Shown here piece after piece: positions 25,868 through 34,331 of a stretch of 37,123 bases of DNA. The notes under the pieces were generated by a model. The model searched no databases. It saw nothing but the letters and a program-made list of their open reading frames with translations, and was not told where the DNA came from. Origin of the DNA: CAWJEL01 sp964647255 (GTDB taxonomy: Bacteria > Chloroflexota > Anaerolineae > CG2-30-64-16); the NCBI GenBank assembly GCA_964647255.1, contig CAZYGI010000036.1:1-37123 (forward strand), in the 5' to 3' direction. Position numbers and translations under genes: made by a program. Numbering within the stretch: the first letter of the stretch is position 1; each line of letters opens with the position of its first letter.

Positions 25868-28189
25868 ATGGCCGAGACCACCTACCTCGACTTCGATCTC
25901 CTTCTCGAGCGCGCTGAGACGGGCTACCGGGCACGCGTGCTACGCTGTCCCGCCGTCCCGGCCGCCTGCGATTTCACTCTCCCCTTCTCCGACCTGGAGC
26001 TTGAGAACTTCCTCCTGAAGATCGGCCACGCGCGGCCCAACATGCGCCGGCTGGAGAGCCGGAACGTCGAACTGGCGAAGGATTTCGGCCGGCGGCTGTT
26101 CGCGGCCGCGTTCGGCGACGAAGTGCGGAGCTGCCTGCGCGCAAGCCTCGACATCGCCGGTCAGCAGGACGCCGGCCTGCGGCTGCGCCTGCACCTGACC
26201 GCCGCGCCGGAGCTGGCCGATCTGCCCTGGGAGCTGCTCTACGATCCATCGCTCAACCGCTTCTTCGTGCTTTCGGGCAAGACGCCGCTGGTGCGCTACC
26301 TTGACCTGCCCGAACGGATCCGGCCGCTGGCCGTGCAGCCGCCCGTCCGCGTCCTGACGATGATCTCGACGCCGACCGGCTATCCGCCGCTGGACATAAA
26401 CCGGGAATGGGCCAAGCTGGAAGAATCGGTGGCTGATCTGCGGTCGCAGGGCCTGGTGACCGTCGAGCGGCTCGGAGCGGCCACGCTGGGGGCGTTACAG
26501 CGCGTCCTTCGGCGCGGCGAGTACCACATCTTTCACTTCATCGGCCACGGCGGGTTCGACGAGGCCGCCCAGGATGGCGTGCTGCTGCTGGAAGATGAGG
26601 ACGGCGCCAACGGCGGCCGCGCAGTGAGCGGACAGGAGTTGGGCACGCTGCTGCATGATCACTCCTCGCTGCGCCTGGCGATCCTCAACGCGTGCGAAGG
26701 CGCGCGGGCTTCGCGCACCGACCCATTTGCCGGCGTCGCGCAAAGCCTGGTGCAGCAAGGCATCCCCGCCGTCATCGCCATGCAGTTCGAGGTGCCCGAC
26801 GAGACCGCCATTCTCTTCGCCCACGAGTTCTACGCTGCGGTCGCCGACGGGTGCCCGGTGGATACGGCGCTGGCCGAAGCCCGCAAGGCGATCTTTGCGC
26901 GCGGGGATGGCCTCGATTGGGGCACCCCCGTCCTCTACATGCGCGCACCGGATGGCCGTATTTTCGACGTGGCGGCCGCGGCGCGTCCCGCCCCCCCGAC
27001 ACAGCCCGCGCCGCCAGCACCACCTGCGCCTGCTGCGCCGGTCGCAGCCCCACCGAAATCCCAAGCCGATGTCGCCCGAAGGCTGCAAGAGGCGGAGGTG
27101 GCCGCGCTCGAAGCCTACTACCAGGGGGATTGGACGGCAGCGATCGCCTTGTACGGCGAGATCCTGGTCTTGCAGCCGGACCGGCCGGGGGCCGCCGCCA
27201 AGCTGGCCGCGGCGCAGCGCAATCAGGCCCTGGAGCAGGCCTACGCGGCCGGCAAGCAGGCTTTCGACGCGCAGGATTGGCCGGCCGCAGCGGAGAAGCT
27301 GCAGGCCGTCGCGCGGACCGACGCCGCCTACCGGGACGTCGCCGCGCTCCTGGCCGAAGCCAAACACCGGTCGGCCCTGGGCGAGCTCTACGCCGAGGCG
27401 CGGCTCCTGGCCAGCGCAGGCTCCTGGGAGGCGGTCTGCCAGGCCTTCGAGCGGATGGCGGCGCTCGATCCCGCGCCGCCCGACCCGGACGGGCTGCTGC
27501 CGCTGGCGCGCGAACGGCTGGCCGCGGCCGAGCAGGCGCGCAAGCTGAGCGAGCTGTACGCCGATGGCCTCCGCCTGCTCGATGCCGGCCAGCCGGCCGA
27601 GGCGCTCCGCCGCTTCGAGGCGATCCAGGCGCTCCAGCCGGGCTATCGGCAGACGGCGGGCCTGCTGGCCCGGGCGCGGGATGAGGCGGATGCGCGCCGC
27701 GCGGCCGAAGAACGGCAGGCGCAGGCGGCCGACCTGTACGGCCGGGCGGCGCGAGCGCTCAACGTCGAACAATGGTCGGCCGCGCTGGGCTACCTGGAAC
27801 AGATCGAGCAGCTCGCGCCGGGTTATCGCGATGTTGACGCGTTGACGGGGCGGGCACGGCAGGCCTTGGCCGCGAAGCAAGCCGCCGAACAGCGCCGGGC
27901 CGAACTGAGCGATCTCTACGAGCAGGCCAACGCGCAGCTCCGGCAGGGGAATTGGGCCGAGGCCGAGCAGGTGTGCGGCCGGCTGCTTGCGCGGGAGCCG
28001 CACTATCGCGACGCCGAGACGCTATTCGCCAGGGCGCGCAACCATTTGGCCGCTCAGCGCACCGCGGAGGAGCAGGCGGCCAGGGAAGCTGCCGCCCTGC
28101 CGCCACCGCCGGCCGCCCGGCCCGGCAAACCGGCGACCCTGCCGGAGGAGATCCGGCCGCGGCCCAAGCCGAAGGATCTGCCCAAGTAA
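25868..28189 (+). CDS. CHAT-domain protease with C-terminal TPR-like repeats
   Basis: A 773-residue protein with no signal peptide or membrane helix, so cytosolic. Residues 1-130 are an N-terminal domain of unknown type. The CHAT (caspase HetF-associated with TPR) domain follows: LADLPWELLYDP near 115-126, the His motif HFIGHGGFDE with His227 and the Cys motif LNACEGARAS with Cys276, so the catalytic pair is intact. After a Pro/Ala linker (about 370-395) come about six helical repeats of about 55 residues with the pattern LY..A...L..G.W..A...FE.I..L.PGYRD, TPR-like. AGGAGG sits 5 bp before ATG 25868. It heads a four-gene unit with three membrane proteins; substrates are unknown. Confidence 0.93.
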   Translation: MAETTYLDFDLLLERAETGYRARVLRCPAVPAACDFTLPFSDLELENFLLKIGHARPNMRRLESRNVELAKDFGRRLFAAAFGDEVRSCLRASLDIAGQQDAGLRLRLHLTAAPELADLPWELLYDPSLNRFFVLSGKTPLVRYLDLPERIRPLAVQPPVRVLTMISTPTGYPPLDINREWAKLEESVADLRSQGLVTVERLGAATLGALQRVLRRGEYHIFHFIGHGGFDEAAQDGVLLLEDEDGANGGRAVSGQELGTLLHDHSSLRLAILNACEGARASRTDPFAGVAQSLVQQGIPAVIAMQFEVPDETAILFAHEFYAAVADGCPVDTALAEARKAIFARGDGLDWGTPVLYMRAPDGRIFDVAAAARPAPPTQPAPPAPPAPAAPVAAPPKSQADVARRLQEAEVAALEAYYQGDWTAAIALYGEILVLQPDRPGAAAKLAAAQRNQALEQAYAAGKQAFDAQDWPAAAEKLQAVARTDAAYRDVAALLAEAKHRSALGELYAEARLLASAGSWEAVCQAFERMAALDPAPPDPDGLLPLARERLAAAEQARKLSELYADGLRLLDAGQPAEALRRFEAIQALQPGYRQTAGLLARARDEADARRAAEERQAQAADLYGRAARALNVEQWSAALGYLEQIEQLAPGYRDVDALTGRARQALAAKQAAEQRRAELSDLYEQANAQLRQGNWAEAEQVCGRLLAREPHYRDAETLFARARNHLAAQRTAEEQAAREAAALPPPPAARPGKPATLPEEIRPRPKPKDLPK

Positions 28190-28216
28190 ACTCCACGACA
28201 GAAGTGAGCAATCCTA

Positions 28217-28726
28217 ATGGAAACCCTGCTCCTGACGTTTGCGCCACTGATCCTCGGCATCGTCGTGATCGTGGGCGCGCTCGCGCGCCGCAAGACAGGG
28301 GGAGCCATCTCGGACCCAAGGGAAGCGTTCGCCAGGACGGAAAGCGCCTTCCGGCAGCTCAAGGGCCAGTTCGACGCAGGCAAGCTAACCGAGGCGGAGT
28401 TCAAAGCGCGCCTGGCGGACCTGATGCTTCAGGACAGCCAGGGCCACTGGTGGATGATCGGCTACGAGACCGGCAAGTGGTACATAAACGACGATGACAG
28501 GTGGACACAGGCAAAGCCGCCTCGGACGGCGCGCACCGCATCGCCCGGTGGGGTGCTGGGTGTGGTCGCCGGTTCTCTCCTGGTGCTTTCCGGCATCATG
28601 ACGTTAGCAGAGAACCTCGGGATCGTCAGCCTCGGAGAATTGTCTATTTTCGTGCTTATTTGCGGCCTCGTCCTGCTGTGCATATGGCCCGCATATCGAG
28701 CCGTGCGCAAGTCGAGGGGGCCATAG
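28217..28726 (+). CDS. Membrane protein with SHOCT-like/WWMIG module and three TM segments
   Basis: A 169-residue protein. One membrane helix at residues 5-23 is followed by ARRK, placing the next part in the cytosol. Residues 40-68 (FRQLKGQFDAGKLTEAEF...) form a SHOCT-like helical hairpin, followed by GHWWMIGYETGKWY (about 74-88) and a Trp-containing end. Two more membrane helices lie at about 108-128 and 137-157, with the basic tail RAVRKSRGP inside. The same module is in the next two genes. The gene begins 27 bp after the CHAT gene. Its function is unknown; it may be an adaptor for the CHAT protein. Confidence 0.85.
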   Translation: METLLLTFAPLILGIVVIVGALARRKTGGAISDPREAFARTESAFRQLKGQFDAGKLTEAEFKARLADLMLQDSQGHWWMIGYETGKWYINDDDRWTQAKPPRTARTASPGGVLGVVAGSLLVLSGIMTLAENLGIVSLGELSIFVLICGLVLLCIWPAYRAVRKSRGP

Positions 28727-28852
28727 CGCGGCCGCAGTATCCCGCGCGTTTGACGCGAAGGGGTACTCGTTCCAAGGTGCTCGCCGTCAGTTGAAACGGG
28801 CGTGGGCAAAGCAGCGTGTGGTTCACCGCCAGCGAAGAAAGGACGACAGACG

Positions 28853-30430
28853 ATGGACTTCTTCCAGGTCGCCGCCGAATTTCGCCAGCTCAAAACCCAA
28901 TACGAGGCCGGCGCGCTCTCTGAAGCCGACTTCAAAGCCCGGCTGCAAGACCTGATGCTCCAGGACGAGCAGGGCCGCTGGTGGATGATCGGCGTCGAGA
29001 CGGGGCAGTGGTACGTCCACGACGGGGAAAAATGGGTGCAGGCCGAGCCGCCCGCGCCGCAGGAAACGCCGCCTGTCGTCGCGCCGCCGATTGCTGCAAC
29101 TCAGCCGCCCCAAACGCCGGCTATCCGGCGAACAGGGCTAGAAGCACCCATGCCGCGTCGCGAAGCGCAGCCTTCCCGGTCCTGGCTGTGGATCGGAGCA
29201 GGGATCCTCGGTGTGGTGGTCGCGATCGTGATGATCATGCAGCTTGCCCGTCAGTGCCAGGCGACGCCGCCCCCCACAGCCACATCCAGGCCACCCTCAG
29301 CGACGCCATCAGCCACGCCCGCAATCCCCACGACGACGCCGACCGACACAGTCCAGCCGCCCACAGCGACGCCATCAACAACGCCCGGAGTCTCCACGGC
29401 GACGCCGACCCGTACATCTCGGCCGCCAACGGTGACGCCGACGCGCACCTCCCGGCCACCGACGGCGACGCCGACTGCAACGCTGATCTCCCCGCCGATC
29501 ACGTCAGCCAACGCCGCACGGCTGCGGGGTCTCCGCACCATCCAGATGGGCGGCGCGATGCACGAGGTGACCTTCTCTGCTAACGGGCGAGTGCTGGGCA
29601 GCGTCTCAGCGTCCCTGAAGATCGCACGGCTGTGGACGGAGACGACGTCCGATGAGATCCTGCTGCGCAGCTTCGACCGGTCGAGAATTGATCCGAGCAA
29701 TCGCTCGGCGCTCGCCCTGTCACCCGACGGCCAGCTCCTGGCGCTGACGGCTAATGATGGCCAGGCGAAACAGTATGACGTGGAGATCTGGCGCGTGGCG
29801 GACGGCGCACTGTTGCAGACCCTGAAGGGACACACCGATGTGGTGTGGGATGTAGCGTTCTATCCTGACGGCACGGCCCTGGTCTCGGCATCGTCGGACG
29901 GCACAGCGAAGTTATGGCGGGTGTCTGACGGCACGCTCATCCGCACCATGCAAGGGTGCGGCGGGTACAGCATGACGCTGTCCCCCGATGGACAGCGACT
30001 AGCATGGGGGAGTGTAGGCAAGGCGGGGTGGTGCTGGATGGCCGACGGCCGCCCTGTCTATTCGGTGGCGCACGACGACTACATCTGGGGCGTGGCTTTC
30101 TCGCCCGACGGGGGCACGCTAGCCACCGCCTCGCGCGACGGGACGATCAAGTTGTGGCGCGTGGCGGATGGCGCGCTGCTGCAGACGCTCACGGGGCATG
30201 CAGGCGAAAACCTCATCCGGGTCGCTTTCTCGCCGAACGGTGACGTGTTGGCATCGGTGGGGGCGGAGGACAGGTCTTTGCGGCTGTGGCGAGTTCCCGA
30301 CGGCAAGCCCCTGTTCAGCGCAGACGCCAGGGCGACCAACGGCGCGCTGAACGATGTGGCCTTCTCCGCCGACGGCCGGCTGCTGGCGGTGGCGTCATCC
30401 CAGGGCGTTCAATTATGGGGTGTGCGGTAG
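28853..30430 (+). CDS. Membrane-anchored seven-blade WD40 protein with N-terminal SHOCT-like/WWMIG module
   Basis: A 525-residue protein, start ATG 28853 (MDFFQVAAEF, with AAAGGA upstream; the paralog downstream starts at the same point). Residues 1-67 are the module: FRQLKTQYEAG, FKARLQDLM, GRWWMIGVETGQWY, ending KWVQAEPP. A basic stretch and one membrane helix (about 112-135) follow, predicting the module inside and the rest outside. Residues 140-215 are a Thr/Pro linker (TPTRTSRPPT units). Residues about 225-525 contain seven WD40 blades, each with an SPDG-type turn and ending in LWR, LW or a weak version (blade 4 ends in W without the usual D), enough for a closed propeller. It could be an extracytoplasmic sensor or binding platform. 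Confidence 0.9.
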   Translation: MDFFQVAAEFRQLKTQYEAGALSEADFKARLQDLMLQDEQGRWWMIGVETGQWYVHDGEKWVQAEPPAPQETPPVVAPPIAATQPPQTPAIRRTGLEAPMPRREAQPSRSWLWIGAGILGVVVAIVMIMQLARQCQATPPPTATSRPPSATPSATPAIPTTTPTDTVQPPTATPSTTPGVSTATPTRTSRPPTVTPTRTSRPPTATPTATLISPPITSANAARLRGLRTIQMGGAMHEVTFSANGRVLGSVSASLKIARLWTETTSDEILLRSFDRSRIDPSNRSALALSPDGQLLALTANDGQAKQYDVEIWRVADGALLQTLKGHTDVVWDVAFYPDGTALVSASSDGTAKLWRVSDGTLIRTMQGCGGYSMTLSPDGQRLAWGSVGKAGWCWMADGRPVYSVAHDDYIWGVAFSPDGGTLATASRDGTIKLWRVADGALLQTLTGHAGENLIRVAFSPNGDVLASVGAEDRSLRLWRVPDGKPLFSADARATNGALNDVAFSADGRLLAVASSQGVQLWGVR

Positions 30431-30495
30431 GCGCCGGTGGCTGGAGGTCTTGCCGATCAAGTGGACCACGTGGCGGATGGCGCCAGAGGTGACAG

Positions 30496-31125
30496 ATGGA
30501 CTTCTCCCAGGCTGCTGCCGAGTTCAACCAACTCAAAACTCAATTCGACGCGGGTGCGCTTTCCGCGGCTGACTTCAAGGCGCGGCTGCAAGACCTGATG
30601 GTCCAGGACGACGGGGGCCGCTGGTGGATGATCGGCACCGAGACGGGGCAGTGGTACGTCCACGACGGGGAGAAGTGGGTGCAGCGAGAACCACCGGGAA
30701 TCGCTGAATCCGCGGCGCCGACGGCCGCACAACCCGCGGCGTTGGCTCAGCCCGTGGTCTCGCTGGCAGCTCCGGCAAAACGGCGGTGGGTCTGGGTGGC
30801 AGCCGGCATCATCGGCATCATCGCCCTGATTCTCGTCATCGTGCTCCTGCGATCGGGCACAATATCGGGCCCGAGGTCCGAACACCGCCCTGGGGCCCAA
30901 TTGTGGGCCGATCGTGACACGATCAAGCCAGGCGAGTGCACCATCCTGTATTGGCAAGTGCCCGGCGCGGAACAGGTGCGCATCGTCGGGCCCGGTTTCG
31001 ATCCCCAGAGCATCCTGCCCGGCGCCGGGGAGAGGGAGACCTGTCCGCGAGAGAATGCAGCGTTCAGGCTGCGGAGCCCGGACGGACAGGACCTCGCGAC
31101 GATCGTCATCCAGGTTCACGAGTAG
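30496..31125 (+). CDS. Membrane protein with SHOCT-like/WWMIG module and extracytoplasmic Ig-like domain
   Basis: A 209-residue protein; GAGG lies 6 bp before ATG 30496. The N-terminal 67 residues closely match those of the WD40 gene (FNQLKTQFDAG, FKARLQDLM, GRWWMIGTETGQWY). After an Ala/Pro linker and KRR comes one membrane helix at about 95-117. The outer part (about 130-209) begins LWADRDTIKPGECTILYW and has a second Cys in ETCPREN, matching a small Ig-like fold I know from Chloroflexota surface proteins, where the two Cys may form a disulfide. It is the last gene before a strong terminator. Confidence 0.87.
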   Translation: MDFSQAAAEFNQLKTQFDAGALSAADFKARLQDLMVQDDGGRWWMIGTETGQWYVHDGEKWVQREPPGIAESAAPTAAQPAALAQPVVSLAAPAKRRWVWVAAGIIGIIALILVIVLLRSGTISGPRSEHRPGAQLWADRDTIKPGECTILYWQVPGAEQVRIVGPGFDPQSILPGAGERETCPRENAAFRLRSPDGQDLATIVIQVHE

Positions 31126-31152
31126 CAGCCGGTCGCAGGCGCAGCCAGGGTG

Positions 31153-31207
31153 CGCAGCAACGACTTCGGTCGTTCTGGTCGGCGTAACGACTGAAGTCGT
31201 TGCTGCG
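31153..31207. repeat. Palindromic repeat with 22-bp arms
   Basis: Arms at 31153-31174 and 31186-31207 (core aacgactgaagtcgttgctg) are complementary with one mismatch, spacer 11 bp. It lies in the 3' untranslated part of the CHAT operon and looks like a MITE- or REP-type element. Confidence 0.85.
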
Positions 31208-31211
31208 AGAT

Positions 31212-31253
31212 GGGGTGTTTTGGGCGGCTCCTCTGCCCAAAACACCCCTTTTT
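31212..31253 (+). terminator. Strong intrinsic terminator of the CHAT operon
   Basis: A perfect 14-bp stem (ggggtgttttgggc at 31212-31225 with its complement at 31235-31248), loop 9 nt, followed by five T. It closes the four-gene unit and separates it from dinG. Confidence 0.95.
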
Positions 31254-31265
31254 GTCGTCTCATGG

Positions 31266-31271
31266 TATACT
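31266..31271 (+). promoter_or_regulatory. Possible extended -10 promoter for dinG
   Basis: TGG-TATACT fits an extended -10, 46 bp before the dinG start; no recognisable -35 box is found at the proper distance. Confidence 0.4.
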
Positions 31272-31317
31272 GGCGGCACTGGCAGAAGACGATCACCCAG
31301 CTAGAAACGGAACCATC

Positions 31318-34278
31318 ATGCCCCGCACCTATGTCGCGCTCGATCTCGAAACCACCGGCCTGAACCCGGAACGGGATGCGATCATCGAAGTCGGCGCGGT
31401 CAAGTACCGTGACGGCGAACCGGTCGAGGAGTTCGGCACGCTGATCAACCCCGGCCGGCCCATCCCGCCGGAGATCACCATGCTCACCGGCATCACGGAC
31501 CGCGATGTCAGCCCCGCGCCGCCGTTCGAGCGGGTCGAGGCGCAGCTCCTGCGCTTCGTTGGCCAGGCGCCGGTGGTGGGCCACAACGTGAGCTTCGATC
31601 TGGGCTTCCTGCGCGGCCACGGCCTGTTCGGGTCGAACCTGGGCCTCGACACCTGGGAGTTGGCGACGATCCTGCTGCCCTCGCTGCCCGGCTACAGCCT
31701 GGGCGCGCTGGCCGAGCGGTTTGGTGTGCAATCGGCCGCGCGCCACCGCGCGCTGGATGACGCCCGCGCCACCGGCAAGCTTTTTGCGGTCCTCAGCGAC
31801 CAGGCCGCCCGCCTCCCCAAACCGGCCCTCATGGAGATCGTCCGGCTGGCGAGCGGCAGCGCATGGCCCCTGGCCGAGGTCTTTGCGGACGCGGCCATCG
31901 CCCAGGGGGTCAGCCGGACGCCGCGTGAGGAAATCCCGCTCGATCAATTGATCCCTGCGAGCGTCCTCCTCCAACCCTGGCGCGCCGACGAGCCGCTGAA
32001 CCCCGTCGAGCACCCGACGCCGGTGGATGAGGCCCGCTTAGCCGCCATGCTCCGGCCCGGCGGCCGCTTCAGCACGGTCTTCACCGGCTACGAGTACCGC
32101 AACCCCCAGGTCGAGATGCTCGAAGCCGTCACGACGGCGTTCAACCAGAGCCACCACCTGATGGTCGAAGCCGGCACCGGCACCGGCAAATCGGTGGCGT
32201 ATCTGCTGCCGGCCATCACCTACGCGAGCCAGAACGGCACGCGGGTGGTCGTCAGCACGAATACGATCAACCTGCAGGATCAGCTCTTCCGTAAGGACCT
32301 GCCCGACCTCGAACGCGTTCTGGCGCCGGAGACCGGCAAGGCCACGCCGTTCCGCGCTGCGCTGCTGAAAGGGCGGAGCAACTATCTGTGTCCACGCCGC
32401 TTCCTGGCGCTGAAAGCCAAGCCGGGTCTGAACGACGACGAGCTCCGTGGCATCGCCCGCGTCCTGGTCTGGCTGCCCCGCACGCAGACGGGCGACCAGA
32501 GCGAGCTCTCCCTGCCGCTGCCGTCCGACCGCCACGTCTGGGGCCAGATGTCGGCGGAAAACGAGGGGTGCTCGCTGGATCGCTGCCAGCGGGAGATGGG
32601 CGGCCGCTGCTTCTTCTACCGGGCGCGCAAGGCCGCGGAGGCCGCGCACGTCGTGGTGGTGAACCACTCCCTGCTGATGGCCGACGCCGCGACCGAGAAC
32701 CGCGTGCTGCCGGAGTATCACCACCTGGTGATTGATGAGGCGCACCACCTGGAAGATGCGGTCACCGACCAGCTCAGCTTCAAGGCCGACGGCTTCATCC
32801 TGGCGCAGTTGTTCAACACGCTCTATTCGACGACCGGGGCCGGGGAGCGGAGGGGCGGGGGAGCGGAGGGGCCGGGGAGCGGAGGAGCCAGGGGGCAGAG
32901 GAGCCGAGGAGCCAACAGTCAGCCATCATTGGCGGCCGGCTTGGGCAGCGCGCCGCGCAGCGCCGGGCTGCTGGGAGAAATCCTGACCGCGGTGCGCGCG
33001 GGCGCGAACGACGCCCGCTTTGCGCCGATCCGCGACCTGGTCATCCGGCTGCAGGGCGACGTCGAGGCGGCCCGCGCCCGCGTCGAGATGTTCTGGACGG
33101 TGCTGGATGATGCGATCCGCGAGCTGGTGCCGCGCATGGAGGCGAGCGAATACGATCTCAAGCTGCGCGTCACCGAGGCGACGCGCAGCCAGCCGGTCTG
33201 GGTGGAAATCGAGGTGGCCTGGGATAACCTGAGCGTGATCTGGCAGACGCTGCTGCATCACCTGGAGGATCTCACCGAAGCGCTGACCAACCTGCAGACG
33301 GCGGCGACCGCGGCGGAAACCCTGGAGGCGCTGGGCGAGGAGCTGGGCGGCGCGACGCTCCGGCTGGTGGAGCACCAGGTGCAGATGGAAGCCTGGGTGA
33401 TGAAGCCGGACGCCAATAATGTCTACTGGGTGGAGATTGCCAACCCGGAGCGGCAGGGCCGGCGCATCTCGCTGCGGGCCGCGCCGGTGCACGTGGGGCA
33501 ACTGGTGCAGGATCATATCCTCTTCAAGAACGATACCGTGATCATGACCTCGGCCACGCTCCGGACGGCGGGCAGCTTCGATTATGTCCGCGACCGCCTC
33601 GCCGCACACGACGCCGACACCGCCACGGTCGGCTCGCCCTTCGATTATAAGGAAAGCACGCTGCTCTACCTGCCGACCGACCTGCCGGAGCCCAACGCGC
33701 CCGGCTATCAGACCGCGGTCGAGCAGACGTTGATCGGCCTGGCGAAGGCGTTGGGCGGCCGCGTGCTGGCGCTCTTCACCGCGAACAACCAGCTCAAGCA
33801 GACCGACCGCGCCATCCGCCCGGCGCTCACCGAGGCCGGCATCACCCTGCTGAGCCAGGGCGGCGGCACGTCCCGGCATCAACTGCTGGAGAGCTTTAAG
33901 ACCGACAGCCGGACGGTGCTCCTGGGCACGCGCAGCTTCTGGGAGGGGGTGGACGTGGTCGGCTCGGCGCTCAGCGCGCTCGTGCTGGTGAAGTTGCCGT
34001 TCGCCGTGCCATCTGACCCCGTAGTGGCCGCGCGCAGCGAGACGTTTGACGACGCGTTCTATCACTACCAGGTGCCCGACGCCATCCTGCGCTTCCGTCA
34101 GGGCTTTGGCCGGCTGATCCGCAGCAAGACCGACCGGGGCGTGGTCGTCGTGCTGGACAAGCGCGTCACCTCGAAGAAATACGGCCAGCTCTTCCTTGAG
34201 TCGCTCCCCGACTGCACCGTGCACAAGGGGCCGCTGATGAACCTGCCGGCCGCGGCGCGGTCATGGGTCGAACGTTGA
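31318..34278 (+). CDS. dinG: DinG-type helicase fused to a DEDDh 3'-5' exonuclease domain
   Basis: A 986-residue protein, start ATG 31318 at MPRTYVALDLETTG; an earlier in-frame start would lie within the terminator. Residues 1-165 are a DnaQ-like exonuclease with DLETTG, GHNVSFDLGFL and HRALDDARAT, all catalytic acids present. The XPD/DinG helicase follows: Walker A EAGTGTGKS near 283-291, four Cys at about 358, 418, 423 and 431 (YLCPRRF, CSLDRC, GRCFFYRAR) for a 4Fe-4S cluster, DEAHHLED near 471, GTRSFWEGVDVVG near 873 and GFGRLIRS near 927. The exonuclease fusion is the Firmicutes-like layout, with the iron-sulfur Cys set retained. Residues about 507-540 (Gly/Arg-rich) are coded by a short DNA repeat. 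Confidence 0.95.
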   Translation: MPRTYVALDLETTGLNPERDAIIEVGAVKYRDGEPVEEFGTLINPGRPIPPEITMLTGITDRDVSPAPPFERVEAQLLRFVGQAPVVGHNVSFDLGFLRGHGLFGSNLGLDTWELATILLPSLPGYSLGALAERFGVQSAARHRALDDARATGKLFAVLSDQAARLPKPALMEIVRLASGSAWPLAEVFADAAIAQGVSRTPREEIPLDQLIPASVLLQPWRADEPLNPVEHPTPVDEARLAAMLRPGGRFSTVFTGYEYRNPQVEMLEAVTTAFNQSHHLMVEAGTGTGKSVAYLLPAITYASQNGTRVVVSTNTINLQDQLFRKDLPDLERVLAPETGKATPFRAALLKGRSNYLCPRRFLALKAKPGLNDDELRGIARVLVWLPRTQTGDQSELSLPLPSDRHVWGQMSAENEGCSLDRCQREMGGRCFFYRARKAAEAAHVVVVNHSLLMADAATENRVLPEYHHLVIDEAHHLEDAVTDQLSFKADGFILAQLFNTLYSTTGAGERRGGGAEGPGSGGARGQRSRGANSQPSLAAGLGSAPRSAGLLGEILTAVRAGANDARFAPIRDLVIRLQGDVEAARARVEMFWTVLDDAIRELVPRMEASEYDLKLRVTEATRSQPVWVEIEVAWDNLSVIWQTLLHHLEDLTEALTNLQTAATAAETLEALGEELGGATLRLVEHQVQMEAWVMKPDANNVYWVEIANPERQGRRISLRAAPVHVGQLVQDHILFKNDTVIMTSATLRTAGSFDYVRDRLAAHDADTATVGSPFDYKESTLLYLPTDLPEPNAPGYQTAVEQTLIGLAKALGGRVLALFTANNQLKQTDRAIRPALTEAGITLLSQGGGTSRHQLLESFKTDSRTVLLGTRSFWEGVDVVGSALSALVLVKLPFAVPSDPVVAARSETFDDAFYHYQVPDAILRFRQGFGRLIRSKTDRGVVVVLDKRVTSKKYGQLFLESLPDCTVHKGPLMNLPAAARSWVER
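32837..32925 (+). repeat. In-frame purine-rich tandem repeat in dinG
   Basis: Units like ggggagcggaggggc and ggaggagccaggg follow one another and stay in frame, adding a Gly/Arg/Ser-rich segment to a loop between the DEAH box and motif III region. It resembles the gap repeats of this genome. Confidence 0.7.
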
Positions 34279-34283
34279 CGAGG

Positions 34284-34323
34284 GGGCGGTGTATTTGACA
34301 CGACCGCCCGCCCTGCGTAAAAT
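34284..34323 (+). promoter_or_regulatory. Consensus-like promoter with overlapping inverted repeat, just before a terminator
   Basis: TTGACA (34295-34300), 17-bp spacer, TAAAAT (34318-34323). gggcggt (34284-34290) and accgccc (34303-34309) flank the -35 box. The predicted start, about 34330, is directly in front of the next hairpin, so the product would be a very short RNA or a controlled efp transcript; chance similarity is possible. Confidence 0.5.
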
Positions 34324-34331
34324 CATCCTTG

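Noticed and set aside
28217..28726. Gasdermin-like pore protein as CHAT substrate
   Set aside because: At 169 residues with three helices and a SHOCT-like module, it has neither the size nor the strand-rich fold of gasdermins.
31210..31317. Upstream start for dinG giving 36 more residues
   Set aside because: That stretch consists of the CHAT operon terminator and a possible -10 box; the conserved exonuclease start is MPRTYVALDLETTG.
32837..32925. Frameshift or pseudogene in dinG at the repeat
   Set aside because: The frame stays open through the repeat and all helicase motifs after it are intact in the same frame.
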